Positions 27,436-39,129 of a stretch of DNA of 64,000 bases are shown here, one piece after another. The first letter of the stretch is position 1, and each line of letters opens with the position of its first letter. This DNA is from Seriola aureovittata (taxonomy: Eukaryota > Chordata > Actinopteri > Carangiformes > Carangidae). The notes below the pieces were generated by a model. It was not told the DNA's origin, ran no database searches, and saw nothing but the letters and a program-made list of their open reading frames with translations. The stretch is taken from positions 3,763,835 through 3,827,834 of the forward strand of contig NC_079386.1 in NCBI RefSeq assembly GCF_021018895.1, in the 5' to 3' direction. The position numbers and the translations under genes are program-made.

Positions 27436-28611
27436 TGGCCACCTTTGTTTATCCCACCGCCCACTTCCTGTCTCTATGGTGGCTTAAACTCCCATATTCC
27501 AGGTCGCACCTCTGTCATACTCCTCCTGGTTCACAGCTGCAAGTCTATTCCTTCAATAGATCAGGACTTAATGTATCCAGAGCTGGAGCTGGAAGGTCAT
27601 ACCCATCTTCCCCAGAGCGCTAATATTCATTGCAGTGAAATTTTAATAAGTCAAAAGGTCTGCACTCATGCAGCCTTTTATTAGAGAGAATGCATTTGCT
27701 CTCTGTATGAAACCATCCATCTTACAAGCCTTACTCTACAATCTCTTCTCTGACCTTCTCAGCACTAAGATTGCCCTTCAGACCTCTTTACATCCACTCC
27801 TTCTTTGACCTCATCTGCAATTACGTATGATGAGGATTCATATCTTCTTTTAGCACCGCCGCTGGGCAGAAGTGGAGCCGACCAGCCCCTCAGCTAACTC
27901 TGGAAAAAAAAGGGGGGAATAAAGCTGAACCATGAGGAAGAGCGAGACAGGAGCGAGGCCACCTTGAAGCTTCTAGAGACAGGTTAGTGGGGTAAGGGCC
28001 GGGCGGGGGATACTGTTACAGATGGAGCTTTTTAACGGGAGGAGGTGCTGTGGGGCTTCACAGGGAACAAAAAAAGAAGACAATGAATGAAGAGTCTAAG
28101 AATATGTAAGAGGAATGACTGCAGGGTGGCTCCCCTCAGTGGGCGAGATAACTGTACAGGGGATGCCTTTACATTTTACTTAACATTTTTTGGTCTTATC
28201 TTCCTGCAGCAAGCACTTTATCAATTTGTGGAGGAGAAGTTTCTGTATTTGTACCTCAGTTTCCTCAAATAAATAGCCTTTAGGCACAGTTAGCATCCCT
28301 CAAGTAAACCCATGGGTAACGATGGGTGTAAGTTAGCTTGTCAGCTTACAGCTCTGCCAACTGCACTCGATAAATGAAATAAAGTGTACTCTATGATACA
28401 AAATAAATCTGATGTAACTGAGGGCCAAATTTAGAAGCTTTTCCCACCCATCTGATGATGGAAAAAATAATGGGCTTAAACTCAAAATGCCAAACCATTC
28501 CTTTCAGTTCAGCTGTATACGATGCTAAAAAGACAGCATGAAGACGAGGAGAGAGGGGGATGCTGGGGGAAAGGTTAGCAGGGACATCTACGATGAATCA
28601 CGGTGGCCTAC

Positions 28612-28815
28612 CGAGGTTCACGGTGAGCTTGACTCGCCCTCCGTCGAGCTCCAGTCGCAGGGTGTCCGCCGACTCCTTGGAGGTGGTGGCCATGAGCAGG
28701 CCGTACGCCCGCTGGGACATGAACCGCAGCGCCACGTCCTCGGCCTCCGTGTGCATGGTGACCGGCATGATGATCTTCAGGTACATGCTGCCGTCATAAC
28801 TCAGCACCGTCGCCT
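28612..28815 (-). CDS. nrxn2: nrxn2 exon: N-terminal part of LNS4, ending at SS3
   Basis: This 204-nt exon (phase 1 to phase 1) encodes the first strands of LNS4 of alpha-neurexin-2. The frame reads [52 protein letters not shown] and [15 protein letters not shown], then one G. The acceptor is ATCCAG|AG at 28816/28815 and the donor is CTCG|GTAGGC at 28612/28611. VNL is the residue string after which splice site 3 (SS3) falls in neurexins: with the microexon at 25218-25244 the split codon becomes Asp (DCIRIDC...), and with skipping it becomes the start of the following LNS4 exon outside the window. The donor diverges from the GTRAGT consensus more than the others here, which may favour regulated choice of the next exon (inference). 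The exon is GC-rich compared with its introns. Confidence 0.95.
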
Positions 28816-31284
28816 CTGGATTGGGGGTGAAGGGAGGGACAGGAGGGTGACAAAGTGGGTAACTCATAACACAGCCTACAGAGGGATAGAGACTCAGATA
28901 AGCCCAGACGGAGGCACGGAGATCGACTGGATACGACAGCCCAGTATCAACGGCGTAAGTGAAAGCATTTGTCAAATTCAATGTCGATCTGAATGACAAT
29001 GAAAAAAAAAAAGCCTACACTGCAGATCTAGTTCTTGCATTTAGACCTCATGGACTATATCAACCAAACAAAGGTGTGGTCATGTGTCTTAGAATACGTA
29101 CACATTTTCATTTTTCTGTCTTTGCCTTTAAAAAAAAATGTAATTTGAAAATGTAATCAGAATATAAGAAAAATATCAGAATAGAAGATCCTCTGTTTGT
29201 AAAAATAAGAGCATTCGGATGTCACATCTACAACATAATATCAAGGGGGGCGTCCCATATGTAGAGGCTACAGTCCTCGCTGCAGCAGGCCCCGGTTCGA
29301 GTCCCGCATCGGACGGCCCTTTACTGCATGTCATTCCCCCTCTCTCTGCCTCCCCATTTCCTGTCTCTCTCTACTATCCTGTCCAATAAAGGCACAAAAA
29401 TATACTTTACTAAATATACTTTAAAAAATAAAAAAAAAACATAATATCAAGGGGACATCAACATTCACTCAGAATGATGATCAAAGCCATGTGTGTCTTA
29501 AAACTGACAACATATCATACCGATAGAGATAATATAATAATAATCAATCACCGCTGAACTCTTCAGGCATGTAAGAGGGTGTCTAAGCTGGGTGACAGCA
29601 TGTAGACTGCACCTCCAGGCCTTTCGTTTTATCTGTTTGTGTTCTCGTAATCCTTGATATTTCTCTAATACATGTAATTATGTCTTCACTTGTGTCAAGC
29701 TAATGTTTGCAAGTGTGCAGATTATGCTCAGGACTTCTTACATGCCTGGTACATTTTCATCAGATGACACATCCACCACCCAAAGCACAAAGTGAAAACA
29801 CTCATTATAGGAAACAAGAAAATGTTCATAATAACTCCAAAATCATACTTTTCAAGCTTAGAAAAATGTCAAAAACATCCTTATTCACCCTCGCTGAGAC
29901 CGTGCTTACGCGCTTGAAAATCAGCCGCGCCATAAATAAACTGCTGTGGAGAGTGACAGATCCCTGAGGACTGCTCTTATTTTGTAGTGTGGGTCAATAT
30001 GTGTCACCGTGATGGACATGAGTCACCGTCACAGGGGTACTTCACACATTTAGGATTTAGAGTGTGCATAAACATGATGCTAAAAGATGCAGTAAAATAC
30101 CTGCTGTGGGTGGGCAAACTGGTCCAAGCAGTAATATTGTACTTCACACACACTCGACCAACACACTTCACCTTCTATGAAAAAGACCTAATTTCCCTAA
30201 AAAATGCGATGAAAAGGAAACATCAGTCAATCAAAACAATCCAAATCTCACAAAGATTATTCATTCATCACCACAACCCTGCTCAAAACGCCTATGTTTT
30301 TAATTTCATGTGGTCTGGAGGAATCGTGTATTATCCTCTTGGTTTTCTTCCCCTAGTCAATATCATTGATTGTCCTTACACTCTGGTAACTATGCACACA
30401 CAGAGCAAAATGTGTCTGGTTATTAGAGAAGTGCTCTCTGCCGCAGTAACAGGCAGCTCCACTAGATGGCAGAGGAGCATCACTGAAAACACACCTGTCA
30501 TCTGAGCACCGAAAGACAAAACTGTTGAAATATCACCCTTCAACATAAAGACATTCCATCCTCTACCTCCACTGTCCTGATTTGAATCCAATCTCTCCTT
30601 CCCTCATTACCCTCCTTGTCCCTCAAAATCCCATACTGTCATGGCTCACTCAACCCCCGGGGACGTGCAAAGACAAACCATGAAGTGAGGCGTCTGCAGC
30701 TAATTGGGATGAATCAGACGTGCGTGGTGCTGTTCGACTAGCCTCACCTTGCATCACTGTGGCGTATGCGCCACCTGGGTTTGCGTGACTGGCACAGATG
30801 GCAGCCGTAGGCCTGGCTGCTCCGCCACGCCGCTGCTGCCAGCCACTGGGAGCTTCAGTCTCGATCCCCTAACCCCGCCCACCCCTCCTCTCCCAGTCAG
30901 TGAGCGCTAATGCCACCCAGCCTCGGGTGGCATTTGGTTCACACAGAGCTCCCTGTGGAGCTCTTGCTCCTACTATACAGCAGCTGCTTGGCTGTGTCAA
31001 ATACAAGGCAGTACACTGCCAAATGTGTTGAAATGCTCTTCTACACTTGTTTTCTTACTCTGGTTTATTAGATGGTGAGAAGACATTTACGATTTAGCAA
31101 CTTTTCTTTGTTTCATGTTGGGGCCATCTGTGATTCCCTTCGCACACTTCAATACCGTCGTGTTCTACTGATGCCTTGATTATGAGAAATGTATGTGTCA
31201 ATTTGTGTGTATTGTGACACCTCTATTCTGAATTGTGTATTATTGCAAACAAAGTCTTGATCCCTTCACCATCGCCCTCCTCAC
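28816..31284 (-). other. nrxn2: nrxn2 intron between EGF2 exon and LNS4 exon
   Basis: This 2,469-bp intron contains a full-length-looking SINE with a 17-bp target duplication (29232-29454) and a GC-rich patch with two adjacent hairpins (30909-30964). A 172-codon plus-strand ORF at 29987-30505 has no recognisable family and is probably chance. Confidence 0.75.
29249..29437 (+). mobile_element. tRNA-derived SINE with 17-bp target site duplication
   Basis: The body has a perfect B box GGTTCGAGTCC (29294-29304), the usual CCTTTACTGCATGTCATTCC and CTGTCTCTCTCTAC modules, CAATAAAGGCAC and an A-rich tail. It is flanked by AACATAATATCAAGGGG at 29232-29248 and again at 29438-29454, a perfect 17-bp duplication left by LINE-type (target-primed) insertion. 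The A box is degenerate. The perfect duplication suggests a rather recent insertion. Confidence 0.88.
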
Positions 31285-31668
31285 CTATCTCACAGTTGGT
31301 ACCCAGGTATCCGGTGCCGATGCAGTCACAAATGTAGCGGTTCCAGCCCTCCTTGCACAGACCTGCGTTGCCACAGGGAGCACTGCTGCAGCGCTTCTGC
31401 AGCTCGCGGGTGCAGAAGCTGCTGACACCTAGAGCGCTCTGGATCTCGGCCAGACGGCGGACGTCGCGGCTCTTGCCGTCGATGAAGAGATCGCGGACGC
31501 AGCCTACGTAGCCGTAGTTTAGTAGCGCCGTCCAAACTTCTGGCGGCAGGACGAGGTCCGACTTAGACTCAGGCAGCCCGCCCAGGTACATGTCACTGTC
31601 CAGGTCCAGGATTTCACTGCCCTCTGGGGAGCTGAAGGGCATGCTGCGGCTGTTAACTGAGATAGATC
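31285..31668 (-). CDS. nrxn2: nrxn2 exon: end of LNS3 and second EGF-like module
   Basis: This 384-nt exon (phase 1 to phase 1) encodes the C-terminal third of LNS3 and the whole second EGF-like module, the hinge at the centre of the alpha-neurexin ectodomain. The frame reads [13 protein letters not shown], then [36 protein letters not shown], and the EGF module with six cysteines from [16 protein letters not shown] to [20 protein letters not shown] and the later SSFC are the usual LNS3-closing disulfide. The acceptor is TTTTAG|GATCT at 31669/31668 and the donor ATAG|GTGAGG at 31285/31284. The terminal G joins AG of the next exon to make Glu ([12 protein letters not shown]; mammalian paralogues have Arg in place of Ile). 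The EGF sequence matches NRXN2 better than NRXN1 or NRXN3. A long (TG)n/(CA)n tract lies about 300 bp upstream in the intron. Confidence 0.96.
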
Positions 31669-31961
31669 CTAAAAGACAGAAACACAAAGATGACATAGTG
31701 GAGGTATTGGTCTAACTTTATGTGTGTGTGTGTGTCCCCTCCATGTAGCTTGTATTTAGTGAGTAAAGGTGTGTTTTAATGACTCAAAGACACAAATGAT
31801 TGAAGATGTGTGGTCTGGATAGGTGGGTGATTGGGTGGGAGGCCAAGTGGGTGAGTGAGAGGGCAAGTAAGTGACTGGATGGGTGAGAGGGGCAGTAAGT
31901 GGATAATTTAGGGACATAGAACAGACAAACAAAAGGCAGGGAGAAAAGATGACAGTGGAGT

Positions 31962-32046
<85 letters not shown>

Positions 32047-33522
32047 TCTAATGTGTCTGTAATAGGCTAAATGGAGGAGAAGGGAAGCAGAATGCAGCGG
32101 GGAGTGGGTGAAACAAAAGGCCCTCTCTCCTTCTGTGATTAACGACTCCGTCTTAATTTTCTATTAAAAGCCAATTACAGCGGGAGCAGCAGCGAGATCA
32201 CATGCATGCGTGCACACACACAGACACTCGTTCACACCCCTTCCTCATTATAAGACGCCATTAGGGTGAGATATAATGTCCAAGGTGCTCGCCCACCTAC
32301 AGATCATTCATCAGACGCCACATGCTCAAGCATGATGCTCCTGTTGTGCCCACATGCAGACAGAGGGATTGGAACAAAACACACAGGTATGATGAATAAA
32401 CTTACCTTAACAAATACCACTAGATGTATCATTAGTAACATGTGCAACTTGTTAGCTTAGCTTTAAGTTTGGGCATTCTTGGACTAGTATGGAGAGCTTG
32501 ATAGTTTCAGACTGCGTCATATCAGTCTGCTTTTCTGTGACTGATAAATCTGTCAACCTTTCCAGTCTGCTGCTTACAGAAGCTACAACATACAACTTAA
32601 GTGTTAATAGATGAAGAATAAGTATGTGTGTAGTCCACAAGCATATCTGTGGTTTTCAAAGTTTAAAGTATTGTTATTGTGCCTTAGGGGGGGAACTGAT
32701 TGGCAGCCGGGACGTACAAAGACACATGTAGCACCACAACACTTATGGGCATCGACGGACAGTATGACATGATGGCCAGAGTGATATGTGAGAGTTCATT
32801 CTTCAAGGTCAGAGTGCAAAGGTCTGTGCAAATAAGCGACCTCCAGACAACAGTAAAATACCACAGTATCTGCCATTTAACAAATGAACAGCAGCAGGAG
32901 CAAAGGAAAACATATATCTCTTGGTCCTCACAACAAGCACCCTAAACTGACTACCTGAGGGTGACAGTTCAAACTGGCACTCAGGAAGGAAGGAGCCTTA
33001 GACTCAGAACACTTAGAATCAGAGAATCATCTGCAAATGTGATAATGTGTCAAATGTAGAGAGTAGAAAGTAAATGTAGAGAGAGACAGCAGCCTTGTTT
33101 TGTAAAACACTATAGAGCTATCCACAGATCCTTACCTTCGAAAAGAAAACTTAAAGCTGGAAATAACAGCCAATGCGTGTCAGGGACATGGATATTTTTG
33201 CTGACGTGCTGTACAGAGGAGCACAGACTCGCTATGATACAAGATGACTGTGGATCTTTTTATCCTCAGTGATCATAATACTACCATAGAATCACAGCAG
33301 CAGTCACAAATACATACAATATATTTTCTTGAGAAGCTTTGTTCATACAGGTCAATTTAAGAATTTTCTAATCATGTACCAGGGGTAAAGTTATGTAACA
33401 GACATCAGATTGACATGAACCCGATATGAAACTAAGAATACCTGAACTGGCTATAAAACCATCTCGCAACACAAATTCTTGTTGCCAGTCTGAACATAGC
33501 ACAAGTTTAAAGCGGCCCTCAC
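31669..33522 (-). other. nrxn2: nrxn2 intron between the two LNS3 exons
   Basis: This is the shortest intron of the window (1,854 bp). It carries an interrupted (TG)n tract (31966-32045; CA repeats in the transcript) and, next to it, a loose GTGAGTGGG/GGGTGA-rich minisatellite-like stretch (31803-31900). Nothing else is recognised. Confidence 0.8.
31966..32045 (+). repeat. (TG)n microsatellite near EGF2 exon
   Basis: An 80-bp TG array with one TATG interruption near 32006 and one GAG near its start; in the transcript it is (CA)n, about 300 nt before the acceptor at 31669. Confidence 0.95.
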
Positions 33523-33961
33523 CTTTCCTCCCTTCCCTCTGGAAATCCACATGGCACCATTCACCATCATTGACCTTCTTGTTGCTGGCCTTCAGCTTTG
33601 TTTTTCCCGAGCCCATATCGATCAGCAGGTACAAATACCCGTCCAGCAGCTCCATGGCAAAGTAATCAGTCTTCAGCTCCCTGCCGGGCTTCTGCTCTTT
33701 GGGACTCTGAGGGCGGCCGTGGCTGAACAGCAGGAGGCCGCTGGGCTCCGTGGTGCGGAAGTCAAAGGAGATAGAGCCCGTCTTCTTGGTGTTCCACTTG
33801 GGCAGGGAGATGTAAGACTCGGGGGTCTCGAAAGTAACGGGGTCCAGGGCCGCCACGTCCTCGCAGCGGAACACCAGGTCACCGTTCAGGGTGATTTTAG
33901 GGTCGCGCTCGATGGCCAGGCGTGACAGCTCCAGCTTGAAGTCATTGTTCTTGTACACCAC
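33523..33961 (-). CDS. nrxn2: nrxn2 exon: end of LNS2 and most of LNS3
   Basis: This 439-nt exon (enters phase 0, leaves phase 1) completes LNS2 and encodes about two thirds of LNS3 of the presynaptic adhesion protein alpha-neurexin-2. The frame begins [16 protein letters not shown], passes [60 protein letters not shown] and ends [17 protein letters not shown] plus one G. The acceptor is TTTAG|GTG at 33962/33961 and the donor G|GTGAGG at 33523/33522. Joining to the next exon makes GGA (Gly), giving [37 protein letters not shown] and WCHVDFQ are the NRXN2-type residues; NRXN1 and NRXN3 differ at these positions. The open frame continues past the donor for some 50 codons into the intron, so a naive ORF overstates the exon. 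Whether this is the teleost a or b duplicate cannot be decided from this window. Confidence 0.96.
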
Positions 33962-34916
33962 CTAAATAGCAGAGAGGAGAGAAAGGTTATCATTCTGTAT
34001 AAAATAGCGGTGCTGAAGGGATCGTGGGTTCAAATATAGCACACGGAACAGGATTATTATTTCTTCTCTATAGCATAAAAACAAAATGCAGCTGCAACAG
34101 AGAAGAACATCCCGTCCACGACACCGAGAGGCCGTGTGTCGGTTATAGCGGCTGCTGAGAAAGCTTGTCAGCGTGGGGAAATGAGGAATCAAACATGATT
34201 GAGATACACGACTTTCTGCTGAGCATCAGTGTGAAACCGGCATCGACAAAACTTACAACTGAAGCCGATTTTTCAATCTCCAACCTGCGATTCCCCTAAC
34301 AAGAAAAATTTAGGTCAGACGAGTGCTCGGTTTACTGATGTTCCAATGATTCGGCGAGGAAATCCTTCACACTTTGAAAAATTCAAACACCGAGCAACCA
34401 CTCGGGGCCACCAAGCCCCGAGTGGTTGCCGAGGGCATGCTTTCATTGATTCCACTGATGTCTGCGAGTGTTTGGGCTGCGTGGGCGCATCAAGCTCTGA
34501 TCAGTGCTGTAGAAACTCCAAACTCTTGGTCCGATCCATGAAGTGCAAAAACTGTTTGTTGTTGTACAAAAAATATAGCTCAGAAATATCAGTATAGTTG
34601 TACAATAAATGGGGGGGAAACAAAATTAAAAGGCTCCAGGGGATTTCCAGACATGGGGAGAAGTGAATGTTGCCTGCAGCCTTAATGCAAATGGCTCCGA
34701 CAGCCTTTGATGAAATACAGCTCTATTGTTTCAACTCAAAGTGTGTGTCTATTCCTCACTGTGTGCATTCATAATGGATTAAGTGCTAAAGGCAAAGTAA
34801 ATTATCCTTGTCTTTCATAGTTTTAGTTTTCCCTTTATTTGTTGAAGACTCTGCAGACAGCGTTTTCAGAGGCCGTCCTCAAGGTAATAGTGTGAAGCAG
34901 CTGAGGTCTCGGCTTT

Positions 34917-34918
<2 letters not shown>

Positions 34919-34957
<39 letters not shown>
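34919..34957 (+). repeat. (TG)n microsatellite
   Basis: Pure TG array of about 19 units. Confidence 0.95.
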
Positions 34958-34958
<1 letters not shown>

Positions 34959-35339
34959 CTCTCTCCTGACTGTAGCGCTCTTCACGCTCTCTCACACACC
35001 CACACATACACTCTGACAGGTAGTGAAAAAAAAAGAAAAAAAAAAAGGCTTCTCTGCATTTCTATCTTTGTTTCTTCCTGCGTCTGTCACAGGTACGAGG
35101 TTAAGGGGTTTGTTCTGTTATTGTAAATTCTCGGGTTTGATCCTGGCAGCAGCAGACTTGTTTCTGTTGAACTGTCACTGAGTAAAGACACAGAGGCACT
35201 ACCTGCTCAGGTGTTCAGAACTTAACACTCCTCCTTTAATAAAAGCAAAGGCCGTATCAGTGGTTTTCCACGCTTCAGCCTGTTAACTACAAAATGTTAA
35301 ATTACATTACTGCATAACATACCACTGGCAAGAGCTATC

Positions 35340-35455
35340 TATTTAATTTTTTTGTTTTATTTTTGGCCATTTTGCCTTTATTGAGAGAGACAGTGGAGAG
35401 AGACAGGAACAGCAGAGGAGAGAGGAGGTGAAATGCAGCGAGGCGCAGTAAGGCT
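35340..35455 (-). mobile_element. SINE 3' fragment
   Basis: On the minus strand this matches only the tail half of the local SINE family: CTTACTGCGCC..CGCTGCATTTC, CTGTCTCTCTCCACTGTCTC, CAATAAAGGCAAAATGGCC and a T/A-rich end. The tRNA-like head is missing, as in a 5'-truncated copy. Confidence 0.55.
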
Positions 35456-35689
35456 GGGAACATTCTATTTGTGTGGTGTTTGTGTGGCGGCTGCGTCTTT
35501 GTTTTCATTTCAGCGCACATGTTAAAGGGTTAGAGTGCATTTTTCACACATGATACACGCGGTTCGCAGCAAAAATAGACAGGGAATGACAAGTGGGCTG
35601 CGCTTATATCAAGCTTTTCCAGTTTTATTACTTAAAGCCTCTACTACCCCACACACACACACACACACACACTGATGGAACAGCCATCA

Positions 35690-35800
35690 GATGCAATCTG
35701 AGGTTTAGTTTCTTGCTCAAGGACACTTCGACATGTGGAGTGGAAGAGCCGGGGATCGAACAGCCGACCTTCTGATTATTGAACCTACCTTCTGAGCCAC
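35690..35800 (-). mobile_element. tRNA-like repeat fragment
   Basis: On the minus strand the segment opens with CTGTGGCTCAGAAGGTAGG (A-box-like) and has a B-box-like TGTTCGATCCCCGGCTC, followed by CATGTCGAAGTGTCCTTGAG, a string widespread in teleost genomes. It is a different family from the other SINE copies. An A22 run follows at 35805-35826. Confidence 0.6.
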
Positions 35801-38800
35801 AGCTGTTAAAAAAAAAAAAAAAAAAAGGCCTATTGATACTCATATTGACATTAGACCAGCAGCATTACATGAAACTAACACATTTCCCTTTAGTTTCAAT
35901 GTATAGGTTCAATCTGACTATGACACAGAAATAATAAATTAAATTTAAAAAATACATTTATAATGAAAAGAAATCAGTAACTTGAAAAGTCTATGTAGAG
36001 AAATAGAGCTGGCACTTCAGCAACGCAGCAGACATGCACACACAACGCAGGCAGTGTGTTCCCAGCATAAGGTCTCAGGCTTGACACATGGTCCACACTT
36101 TTAACCAAATGAGCTATCACTGAGATTTTTTTTCCCCCTACATCTTGCTTCTTAACAAATCCATACTTAGCTGGATCATACCTGCAAATGACAGCTTACC
36201 CCCCCCCCCCCCCCCCCGAGTAGAAAGACGCTGAATCATTATCTGTGTATTAAGTCACCATTTGCTTTTGTTTGCATCGGCCTGTCTCTGCGTTTGCACC
36301 ACTGAAGGGCTCATCTTGTGCAGTGTGGCTCACTCTATTGGTTTTGGACTATCTAATTTCACCAGACCGCTGCTGTCATTGCTCATTGTCTTCCACAGTG
36401 TCTCTTTCCAACTCCCTCCAGTCTTACCAGTTTTTCACATGTATTCACACTCTCTCCCTCTCTCTCTCATCCTCTGTCAAACACCACACCTACGCACAGG
36501 CACAGAATGAAACACAAGAACACAGATATGCTGGGTTATTCTTGAACTTAAGCCTCCTGTGGTTATCTCCTACATTGGTCACGCTGCCACATGTACTGTA
36601 CACCTCATAATGTCGTCATTAGGAGAGATTAGTCCTGGTAATTAGCCATGATGGTGCTAAAACTGGCAGCTAATAAGGCGTGAGTTCGCCTGGATTAAGG
36701 TGTTAGAAAAAGAGAGGAGTAGGTGAAAGAGAGAAAAGGCAGAGGGAGGAAGGAGGAGATTTATTTTTATTTTATTTATTTTATTTTCAGGTATTTATTT
36801 TTGTTTTCCCGTGCTGCTCTGCTTCTACGAAAAAGAGCAGCCCGGTACGAGGTGATGATTTTGTGTTTGTTGCCAGAGTGACTGCCTTCTGTACATGAGC
36901 TGTTAGCTCCTAAGGGTACGCTGCATCCAGTCCCCTTAACCACTCACACTCAGAGCCCAACACAATTTAATGTGCCATCATCCTGTAATTACTACCCTTA
37001 GCTTCAGAGACCACTGTTGTTACTGCTCTGCCAAAAACACATACATACATACTCTTGCTTTAATTCTTGGGTCAATGATAACACTGATAGCAGCCAGGAT
37101 TTCCTCTACATTTGTTGTGGTGATCTTGTTTCCTAGACGATGAATCCTAATGTTTCCTGTGACCCTTTGACATCCAGACAAAAATAAAAATAAAAAAATC
37201 TTGTTTGAAAGAAATATCAAGGTTTTAATCTCGCCATGAAATTCATTTATACACAGATTCTCACAGCCTGCGCAAGGATTTTCTCTAGCATTCCCCTCAC
37301 TACTTGACAATCATCTAAAATGTCAACAGTGAACAATCTGATAATTAAATGTAAAACACAAATTCCTGACTAGGTGCTAGGTGGCTGCTAGCTGGACTTC
37401 ATACTTTTTAGTCTTAACGTCTGTCTGTAATACAGAACAGGGCAACATATAAGTCTTTTAACATAATGACTCCAAACCATTGTATTTCTATGAGATTTGG
37501 TTTCTTAGCTCAATCTAGTTGATTAGGCAGATACAGGACAACCACTAATTATCCTGCCAGCTCTCAGTGTGTCACTGACGTCAAGAGCTGCTGTCTGAGG
37601 GATTTTGTGCAATCCAACATGTCGACAAAAACAAAGCAGCCAGAATTAGCTTGCTGTTACATCAGCTGTGACTGGCCATTGATAGCGGGTGATTTTCAGC
37701 AAAAGCAGGATTTGTTCAAAAGTTCAGAAGACAGGTGGTACATGGCAAACATATTTGTTTTAACTGTACCACCCCAGTGTAAATTTAAGAGCTTTATTTT
37801 CAGTTTGATTCAAGCAGCTGTCCTTGTTTGTTTTAGTGTATGTCCCCAAATCCAGGTCGTTGTGAGGTAAGACATGAAGATGCTGCGATAACCGGTCCTT
37901 AGGTGCATGAAAAGCTACCTTTTCACGGTCACTTAAGTCTTCCGGTGTGTTTCTAACAAACAGAATACAAATAAAAGGAGAAGAAGAGGGGACAACAAAC
38001 CAGGGACCAGGGACAACAAAAGGCAAATAACAGAACGCAAAAGTAGGTGGGGAGCACAAAGGAGAGGTGTCAAACAGCTGGGTAGGCAGGAGAAGATGGC
38101 AATGAGGGTTAGAGGGACAGAGAGATGCATGGCAGCACTAAAGTGTGCGAGGCATGCAGGGCCCGCTCTGAAAAGTGTATCAGATAGTCGGTGTCTTTGT
38201 TAAGCAAAGGGCCCAGACGTGGGCTGACTCAGCATCTCCACTGTATGCCTTTCCTCTTGATCTTCAAGTCATTGAGGCTGTTTGGCTTTATACAAGACGT
38301 TTTGTAATAGGTCACTCTTCAATATTGGAAGGGCCAGGCCTCAGCAGCTTACCCACTGAGCCAAACTGCCCACCGCTGAGACGTTTGCCGGCTTTGTCCG
38401 CTAATAAATAGGCCGCTGTCAAAACTTTGAAATCTTGAGCAGATTTAATAACGTCTAGCAAGGCAGTTTTTGACCCTGCTTTTGATTTGATCATCGCTTC
38501 TGACTTCTGATATTCAATGACTCGGGTAGCAGAACCATGGGGTGTTTTTGAGTTGGCTTAACTTCAGCGATCTCTCTAAAAATCAGGCTGCGTGGGGCCC
38601 CGACATTGACTGCGACTTGTGCTTTCACACTGTTTCTAATGGCACCACTAACGCTTGGCCAAAGCCTTCCTCAGGGGTGACTCCATTGATTTGTGTTGTC
38701 ATTGAGAAACTCAGCAAAATCCAAAACCCTGCAGGTAAGGAGAAGAAAAATAATCAGCTTTTTTCTTGATATACTTGGGGTTTTGAATGCTTGATGAGCC

Positions 38801-39129
38801 CATACATAAGCCTGTTTTTGCACAAGTCTTTATAGATGGATATAGATTTGTAGACAATGCTCCAATTAATTTCACAAATATTTTACATATTTATCGACTT
38901 TAACAACATTTAATGACAGTTTATGATGTACTTCCAGCATTACAACATTCTGTATTGATATCTTTTGCCGTGGTGTTGAAAAGGAAACAAAAGCAGGACC
39001 ATTCTAACGACTCCAATGTATTTGTGGTTGATGGGGAAAGCGTGGGGGTGACAGGTGACTCCAGAAAATTTCATCACGCAACAAAGGTGAGACGAGGAGG
39101 AAGCCGCAGACAAAGAGACGGAGCATCAA

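Larger units (their letters stand above)
25245..28611 (-). other. nrxn2: nrxn2 intron between LNS4 exon and SS3
   Basis: This 3,367-bp intron contains the pyrimidine tract before SS3, a G18 run (26602-26619), a (GA)n tract (27391-27432) and an AT-rich stretch at about 26880-27180 with several TAATTA/ATTAATTA words that might be a conserved regulatory element. No ORF or other gene is supported. Confidence 0.75.

Noticed and set aside
29987..30505. 172-codon plus-strand ORF, the longest intronic one on that strand
   Set aside because: No recognisable domain or family motif, antisense within an nrxn2 intron, ordinary AT-rich composition, no promoter or polyadenylation evidence.
31223..31284. 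Continuation of the EGF2 exon frame
   Set aside because: Joining ATAG to AG|GCGACG restores the family sequence ATVLSYDG; codons beyond 31285 are intron.
33368..33522. Continuation of the LNS3 reading frame past the donor
   Set aside because: Family alignment switches at GRKG to the exon at 31668, and GTGAGG at 33522 is a good donor; the extra codons are intron.
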